Below are positions 4,884 to 9,075 of a stretch of 9,075 bases of DNA, piece by piece. Made by a program: the position numbers and the translations under genes. The notes below the pieces were generated by a model that was not told the origin of the DNA, searched no databases, and was given only the letters and a program-made list of their open reading frames with translations. Each line of letters starts with the position of its first letter. The stretch's first letter is position 1. Origin of the DNA: an uncultured Acetatifactor sp. (GTDB lineage: Bacteria; Bacillota; Clostridia; Lachnospirales; Lachnospiraceae); assembly GCA_948496895.1 (NCBI GenBank), contig CAOOJO010000079.1, forward strand, positions 1 to 9,075, given 5' to 3'.

Positions 4884-5150
4884 ATGAAGATATTCTATGC
4901 ATTGGGATATATCTATATAGCTGCCGGGGCGACCTGGAGGATTGCCTGCCTGTTCCGGAGGAAAGGGAGCTGCAGGTTCCGCTCCTGCCCGTTCAGGCGG
5001 GACTACGTCAGCAGCTCCTGTCTGTATTTCCCGCCGAGCGGGTGTACCAAGTGCCCACCGACGGAAGAAGAAAGAGCCATATATGAGCATTCGGCCTGTG
5101 GAATCGTTGAAGCATTGACGGAAAAGGATGGTCAGCGGTCATTAGGATGA
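4884..5150 (+). CDS. Small Cys-rich protein, function unknown
   Basis: An 88-residue protein starting MKIFYALGYIYIAAGATWRI, a mildly hydrophobic N-terminal segment (residues 1-24) that could be a membrane-associated helix. Seven cysteines follow: C22, C30, C35, C46, C54, C57 and C72. C54/C57 form a CxxC, and CPFRRDY and CPPTEEE are conserved-looking blocks, so zinc or another metal is likely. The purine-rich AAAAAAGGGGGA is 10-12 bases upstream of the ATG, a slightly long spacing. It follows the lipoprotein gene by 36 bases and probably shares its transcript, which may end at the hairpin at 5172-5213. No function is assigned. Confidence 0.65.
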   Translation: MKIFYALGYIYIAAGATWRIACLFRRKGSCRFRSCPFRRDYVSSSCLYFPPSGCTKCPPTEEERAIYEHSACGIVEALTEKDGQRSLG

Positions 5151-5171
5151 ATGGCGGCAGGATGGGATGAC

Positions 5172-5213
5172 AGAGGCCGTAGCTACTGGGACAGTTCCCA
5201 TTGCTACGGCTCT
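5172..5213 (+). terminator. Probable terminator hairpin after the lipoprotein/Cys-rich gene pair
   Basis: GCCGTAGC (5176-5183) pairs perfectly with GCTACGGC, and an inner GGGA/TCCC pairing extends the stem. A short outer AGA/TCT pairing is also possible. TCTTGTTCCTTA follows, a poor but pyrimidine-rich tail. It starts 22 bases after the stop of the Cys-rich gene. Confidence 0.45.
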
Positions 5214-5255
5214 TGTTCCTTATGGGTGAGACATAGAGATGCTGTAGGTTTTCGG

Positions 5256-5286
5256 CCAGCCATGCCGGGCATCCGGCGATGGCTGG
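5256..5286. other. Long GC-rich hairpin between convergent genes
   Basis: CCAGCCAT (5256-5263) pairs with ATGGCTGG (5279-5286) and GCCGG with CCGGC inside, with one bulged G and a GCAT loop: 13 base pairs in all. No T-tract is found on either strand. It lies 40 bases beyond the stop of the leftward gene at 5327. Its 14-base tip is the exact reverse complement of 2109-2122. Confidence 0.5.
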
Positions 5287-5326
5287 CAAGCGCGTACAAG
5301 CTGCCCGGTTAGTTACCTGGTGGAGC

Positions 5327-6046
5327 TTAGCAGGACGAGTCCCTTATCTCCTGTACTTTCTTCAGATATTCAGCCTTGGCATGGACGTACCTGTCCAGTT
5401 CGTCTGCCTGCTCGTCGGTTATGCAGACTTTCTCTCCATCAGGATAGATGGAATGGTTCCCGGGCTTTCCGTAGACCTTCTGGTTCCATCTGCGCCCCTT
5501 GATGACTGCCGGGGCGATGGGCTTTACCAGGGCATCTATCCTGCCCTTCTTTTCTTTCCAGCTCTCCTGTGCGAGCAGGGCCAGCTGATAGTTTATTGTG
5601 GAGGAGAACCCTGAGTCCATCTCTTTTACTTTGGCTCCTATGGAAAGGGCTTTGGACACTTCCTCGTCCAGCGCCTCCATCTTGATGGTCTTCGTCCAGC
5701 ATAAGGAAGGCCTTCTAAGCTCGAACCAATCCTCCCCGGATTCCCTTTCGTCCCAGCGGTAGCCCCCTAAGGCCTTAATCTCATCCTTATGGGGCTTCGT
5801 GTCCCCGCTGAACCACACGGACACCTGGATGCTCCCATCGGTCTGGTCAACATGGGGGAGAACCGAGGCGTTGAAGACCAGACCGGCAGCTTTCGTTGCC
5901 GCCGCCATGGACTCTTTGTAACATTCCTTGCACAGGCCACTCTTCTTGAAGTATTCTATCTTACGCTTCCGGTCTGCGCCTTTTCCGAACAGCTCCACCA
6001 CGTCCTCATGCCCGCATCCCATCATGATTGTGTATTTCATATGCAT
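5327..6046 (-). CDS. Uncharacterised protein with N-terminal zinc-finger-like motif
   Basis: A 239-residue protein beginning MHMKYTIMMGCGHEDVVELF. AAGGA lies 4 bases before this ATG, and an alternative ATG at 6040 (MKYT) is 10 bases from it. The frame is open further upstream but without a good start. Residues C11, H13, C39 and C42 (GCGHE...GLCKECY) form a likely zinc site. Residues about 92-120 (KALGGYRWDE...DWFELRRP..W.K) resemble the short aromatic 'LG.RWD...W' motifs found in several mobile-element proteins. The C-terminal half is basic and helical (KEKKGRID, VIKGRRWNQKVYGK), with a charged C-terminal helix. Similar N-terminal motifs are, from memory, common in small proteins of clostridial phages and conjugative elements, with no proven function. 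It lies 52 bases downstream of the 6099-6683 gene, so co-transcription is likely. Confidence 0.75.
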   Translation of the reverse strand: MHMKYTIMMGCGHEDVVELFGKGADRKRKIEYFKKSGLCKECYKESMAAATKAAGLVFNASVLPHVDQTDGSIQVSVWFSGDTKPHKDEIKALGGYRWDERESGEDWFELRRPSLCWTKTIKMEALDEEVSKALSIGAKVKEMDSGFSSTINYQLALLAQESWKEKKGRIDALVKPIAPAVIKGRRWNQKVYGKPGNHSIYPDGEKVCITDEQADELDRYVHAKAEYLKKVQEIRDSSC

Positions 6047-6078
6047 TCCATCCTTTCTATGTAGATTGCTAGGTTGGG

Positions 6079-6093
6079 GCAGCCGATGGCTGC
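6079..6093 (-). other. Short hairpin between two leftward genes
   Basis: GCAGCC and GGCTGC form a perfect 6-bp stem with a three-base loop. It lies between the stop of the 6099-6683 gene and the ribosome site of the next gene. There is no T-tract, so an mRNA processing or stability element is more plausible than a stop. Confidence 0.3.
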
Positions 6094-6098
6094 CTTCG

Positions 6099-6683
6099 CT
6101 AAACCCGCCTGAGCATCCCGCCAGGAAGGAGCTCGATGCCGATATGACCCGACTCCGAATAGGCGGGGACATCATAGTTATAGACATATGCAGGGACCGT
6201 GCCCTGTTCAATCCCTATCCTGTCCCAACTCCAGTCCTCCTTATGGGAACTGACTATTATATAGTTTGTCACCCTGCCGGCCTTGATACGGCTTCGGACA
6301 GTTGCATATACCAAGCATCCAAACTTATCCTCGATATCCTGGATGCGCTTCTGGTCAGCTGCATCCAAAGGGATACAGATTCCATCCTCCATGACAGAAT
6401 CTATCTTCCCACACTCCTGAAACCTGTTGATGGCTTCGGGCAGAAAGCCGAGCGCCCCCATCCTCCAGATGGCCTCATCCATAGCTTCTTCCATGGTGCA
6501 TATCCCCGTCATGTCAGGGGCGTCCTCCATTGCGGCGAGCCACTCCTGCACTTCAGCAATGTACCTGCCCATGGATGCCATGGCATTGAGCTCCTCTGTC
6601 TGGTCCGGATGGCGCTGCTCCTCGATTTGGAATAAGTAGTGCCATGGATTGGATGTGAAATCCTGGAAATCTTCTTTTGGCAT
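6099..6683 (-). CDS. Uncharacterised 194-residue acidic protein
   Basis: I chose the start MPKEDFQDF because GGAAAGGAGA lies about 9-10 bases upstream on this strand; the frame extends further upstream but only through the non-coding hairpin after the helicase gene. The N-terminal ~100 residues are acidic and helical (SNPWHYLFQIEEQRHPDQ, then EEAMDEAIWRMGALGFLPEA). The C-terminal part has alternating hydrophobic segments suggesting beta structure (VTNYIIVSSHKEDWSWDRIG). There is no membrane segment, nucleotide-binding motif or metal cluster. It lies between the helicase gene and the zinc-finger-like gene, all in the same direction, so it may be part of a replication or early-gene operon. I do not recognise the family. 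Confidence 0.7.
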   Translation of the reverse strand: MPKEDFQDFTSNPWHYLFQIEEQRHPDQTEELNAMASMGRYIAEVQEWLAAMEDAPDMTGICTMEEAMDEAIWRMGALGFLPEAINRFQECGKIDSVMEDGICIPLDAADQKRIQDIEDKFGCLVYATVRSRIKAGRVTNYIIVSSHKEDWSWDRIGIEQGTVPAYVYNYDVPAYSESGHIGIELLPGGMLRRV

Positions 6684-6765
6684 AATGTCCTGTCTCCTTT
6701 CCATATATACAGTATTTAACAGGCTGCTGCAGTCGATGTATGATGATAGCTTGGAAGGCCCTGTG

Positions 6766-6805
6766 GGGAGGGGCGGCTGACGTTCCCATGCCTTCCGCCC
6801 CTCCC
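6766..6805 (-). terminator. Strong hairpin after the helicase gene
   Basis: GGGAGGGGCGG (6766-6776) pairs perfectly over 11 bases with CCGCCCCTCCC (6795-6805). Read leftward it begins 12 bases after the helicase stop. It lacks a T-tract, so transcription may partly continue into the two following genes. Confidence 0.4.
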
Positions 6806-6817
6806 AGGGGTCCCCGG

Positions 6818-9075
6818 TCACTCCTCGTCATCCTGGATGACGTCCTGCCAGTGGTTCCGGCGCACCAGGCCGCCGCGATTCCACCACCGCATCGTCCCAG
6901 AAGCGGTCCTGAACTTCTCTGCCTTCAGCCAGCCGTTGCATGTCTCGCACCGCAACGATGAAGACCAGGAGTTGGCGGCATATTCCGATGTGTAGCCATT
7001 GACGTACACCTGGCCATATTCCCTGACCAGCGGGTGCCGCTGCTGCAGGGCGTCCCCGTCCACCTGGTAGCGCCTGCCCGTCCTGCCGCCCACGCTGCCG
7101 CGCTTGTTCCGGTAGGGCGGCTCGTATGCGACGTTAAAGTTGTTGTGCTCCCCGTACTTCATCAGGTCCATCTGGAACGTGGGGAAGTCCAGGACATAGG
7201 CCACATGGTTCTTTGCGCACCAGCGGAGGTACATGTCGAACAGGTACTCAGCCGGCAGGAAGTCCATCTTGGAGCCCTGGACGGCCTCGTTCATGAAGTC
7301 GAAGGTCTTGTTGGCATCCGCCATCATGTCGTTCTTGTACGGCTCCAGGGCCTGGAGGGCATCCCTGCTGTAGCCGTCCAGCAGCCCCATGTCGGTGGTG
7401 ACCTTCCAGAGCAGCCACTCGGCGACCTCCTCGCGCAGCACATAGTCCTCCTTGATATGCCGCATACTCTCCGTGACATAGGAGATGGACTTCTGGAACG
7501 GCGCCAGGATGAGCGTCTTGGTCAGGCTGTCCGTGCGGTCGGCGAACCGGGGGATGTCGTTGCACTGCTGCACTAGGATTCCGCGGTACTGCCACGGGAA
7601 AGGCATATGGTACAGCTGCCGGAACTGGATGGTCTCATGGCGGGACAGCTTCTTCACGCGCTCGCAGTCCTTGACCGGCTGTGTGGCGGCCATGGTCTCG
7701 GTGCCGATGATGATGTACGCCGTCTTGATGCTGCCTGCCAGGTTGTTGTCGGTCAGGCCCTCCAGCGATACGGGTATCACAGCCTCGCCCCCGCACCCCA
7801 AATCGGGATGTGCCTCGCGGTTCTGGATGTCCACCAGCCTGCACATCATGTCGCCCAGCGTGCTCTTGCCGTTGTTGCCCTTGTGCAGCTCGTCGAACCA
7901 AATCAGGTAGTGGCCGGGGTTGTCCTTGCGGATGAGGAAGTGCATCGTCTCCAGCATAATCCTGCTGGCTGCCCTGCCCGTCTCCGTGGACAGGTCGAAG
8001 GGCGCAGTGTAGGCATCCGAAGGCCTCCAGGGCCTGTCCTCGCCGTATTCCTGCAGCTCAGGCTCCCTGCATGTCCCGTCCGGCTCCGGATGCAGCATGA
8101 CCTCGGGGTTCGTCCCATAGGGATGGTGGACCGGCAGCTTGGACAGCGAGATGGCATCGGGGTATTCCCTGTCGAACGCGGGGTCATCGTATGCCATGAA
8201 CGCCGCGCGCCTGTCCGTCCCGGGGATTGTGGCCGCCTTGTCGAAGTCCCAGACCCCGTTCCGGCAGAACACGATGTGCCTGCCACCTCCGCCCAGCGTG
8301 CGCACAGGCGCATCGGAGAGGTATGCCAGGAACTCGGCCGTCTCGTGGTTGCGCACCGCGTTGGGGCACAGCCCGCGGAAGACCCTCATCATGTTGCTGG
8401 CCGCGTCATCGGGTTTGATTTCCGAATAGATGCCTGACCACCTGTACCTGCCACCGTCCAGGTAGTAGTGCCTCGCGACCAGGATGCCCCCGGGCTGCAG
8501 TCGGAAGACCTCGCCTGTGGACAGCAGCACCATGGCTGCCGCCGCCCCCGGCAACGTCTGAGGGGGCTTTATCGCGGAGCCACCCATGCGGTTCATGTTC
8601 TCCAGCATGGCCCAGCTGTTGTACAGTTCCAGCAGCTCATCGCGTATGGTTTCGATTCTCACGGGTCCGGTGAGGGGGTCCAGCAGCTCGGCCATCGTCA
8701 CCGGATGGTTCTCGCAGTATGCTGCTGTTATGTTGATTATCATCGTCTCCAGGCCGCTGCGCTGTGCCGATTGAGGGGGTGCGCCGTTTCCGTTGGAACC
8801 GGGGCTGCTGCTTCCGATGTTTCCGCTGCCTCCGCCAGACGACCCCATAATCTGGGCAATCCTTTTTGCGGTTGCGTCCTTCATCTCCTTAGATTTCATT
8901 GCTTTTTCTTCCTTTGCGGCATCCCGCGCCTTTGCCTTGGCCACCTGCTTCTTCAGCTCGCCAATCGGCTGGTTCTCGTCGATGCCGTATGCTATGGCTG
9001 TCAGCATGATGACATCGTCATCATTTCCCTGCGGTGCCGCCCCGGCCTTTTGGGGTACCTCTGCAGCCCCTTTCC
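6818..9075 (-). CDS. Superfamily 3 (D5/P4-like) phage/plasmid helicase-primase, 5' end outside the window
   Basis: The C-terminal ~750 residues of a replication protein. The first in-window ATG is at 9007 (729 residues), but it has a poor ribosome site, and the frame stays open without a stop to the right edge (KGAAEVPQKAG... then DDDVIMLTA). The true start, and perhaps a primase domain, is probably beyond 9075. Numbered from 9007: a charged helix at 19-52; a Gly/Ser/Asn-rich linker at 54-76; a mixed domain at 85-350; the helicase core with Walker A KGNNGKST (376-383), a Walker B-like strand YIIIGTE (431-437) and motif C VQQCNDIP (479-486), followed by LTKTLILAPF. A C-terminal region with an AEWLLWK helix and a CETC motif (C687, C690) follows. 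The order and motifs match P4/D5-type helicases that unwind replication origins as hexamers. Third codon positions are strongly G/C. Confidence 0.85.
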   Translation of the reverse strand, partial: KGAAEVPQKAGAAPQGNDDDVIMLTAIAYGIDENQPIGELKKQVAKAKARDAAKEEKAMKSKEMKDATAKRIAQIMGSSGGGSGNIGSSSPGSNGNGAPPQSAQRSGLETMIINITAAYCENHPVTMAELLDPLTGPVRIETIRDELLELYNSWAMLENMNRMGGSAIKPPQTLPGAAAAMVLLSTGEVFRLQPGGILVARHYYLDGGRYRWSGIYSEIKPDDAASNMMRVFRGLCPNAVRNHETAEFLAYLSDAPVRTLGGGGRHIVFCRNGVWDFDKAATIPGTDRRAAFMAYDDPAFDREYPDAISLSKLPVHHPYGTNPEVMLHPEPDGTCREPELQEYGEDRPWRPSDAYTAPFDLSTETGRAASRIMLETMHFLIRKDNPGHYLIWFDELHKGNNGKSTLGDMMCRLVDIQNREAHPDLGCGGEAVIPVSLEGLTDNNLAGSIKTAYIIIGTETMAATQPVKDCERVKKLSRHETIQFRQLYHMPFPWQYRGILVQQCNDIPRFADRTDSLTKTLILAPFQKSISYVTESMRHIKEDYVLREEVAEWLLWKVTTDMGLLDGYSRDALQALEPYKNDMMADANKTFDFMNEAVQGSKMDFLPAEYLFDMYLRWCAKNHVAYVLDFPTFQMDLMKYGEHNNFNVAYEPPYRNKRGSVGGRTGRRYQVDGDALQQRHPLVREYGQVYVNGYTSEYAANSWSSSLRCETCNGWLKAEKFRTASGTMRWWNRGGLVRRNHWQDVIQDDEE

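Noticed and set aside
5928..6635. 235-codon plus-strand frame opposite the two unknown leftward genes
   Set aside because: It spans two leftward genes and their intergenic hairpin, with no ribosome site and no protein-like features.
7034..8437. Long plus-strand frames (up to 276 residues) within the helicase gene
   Set aside because: They lie entirely antisense to a gene with recognisable Walker motifs and strong G/C third positions, which removes stop codons on the other strand; no ribosome sites or domains support them.

Overview
This window looks like part of a mobile element (plasmid, phage-plasmid or integrative element) from a Gram-positive, Clostridia-like host, perhaps a gut Lachnospiraceae. 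The grounds are strong AGGAGG-type ribosome binding sites, a moderately high and uneven G+C content, a phage/plasmid-type superfamily 3 helicase, many small uncharacterised genes and large non-coding spacers. The host assignment is inference. I see no rRNA, tRNA, transposase, integrase, toxin or CRISPR array.

Layout. Positions 112-1524 (+) encode a PAPS-reductase-family ATP pyrophosphatase-like protein with an unusual internal duplication. Positions 1525-2207 are non-coding. They hold a near mirror-symmetric array of TCACA/TGTGA boxes around an A+T-rich core, three tandem 37-bp repeats and several hairpins, so this is a candidate origin, attachment site or control region. Positions 2208-2525 (+) encode a small putative zinc-binding protein. 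Positions 2526-3090 are mostly non-coding. A good sigma-70-like promoter (2637-2665) and an intrinsic terminator (2862-2903) enclose a unit of about 230 nt, followed by a structured leader. A 23-codon ORF (3091-3162) overlaps the start of a 295-residue four-helix membrane/coiled-coil protein (3159-4046, +).

Positions 4124-4342 (-) encode a small Cro/CI-type HTH regulator, divergent from a small lipoprotein (4512-4847, +) and a Cys-rich 88-residue protein (4884-5150, +). The divergent intergenic region contains an 11+11 bp dyad likely to be an operator. From 5327 to the right edge everything reads leftward. Two uncharacterised genes (5327-6046 and 6099-6683) follow the large G+C-rich superfamily 3 (D5/P4-like) helicase gene (6818 to beyond 9075), whose frame is still open at the window edge.

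How the parts may work together. The helicase is probably the core replication protein of the element, and the repeat-rich spacer at 1640-2086 is the best candidate in this window for a cis-acting site. The other genes look like accessory cargo or element maintenance functions. No complete known defence or metabolic system can be named from this window alone.
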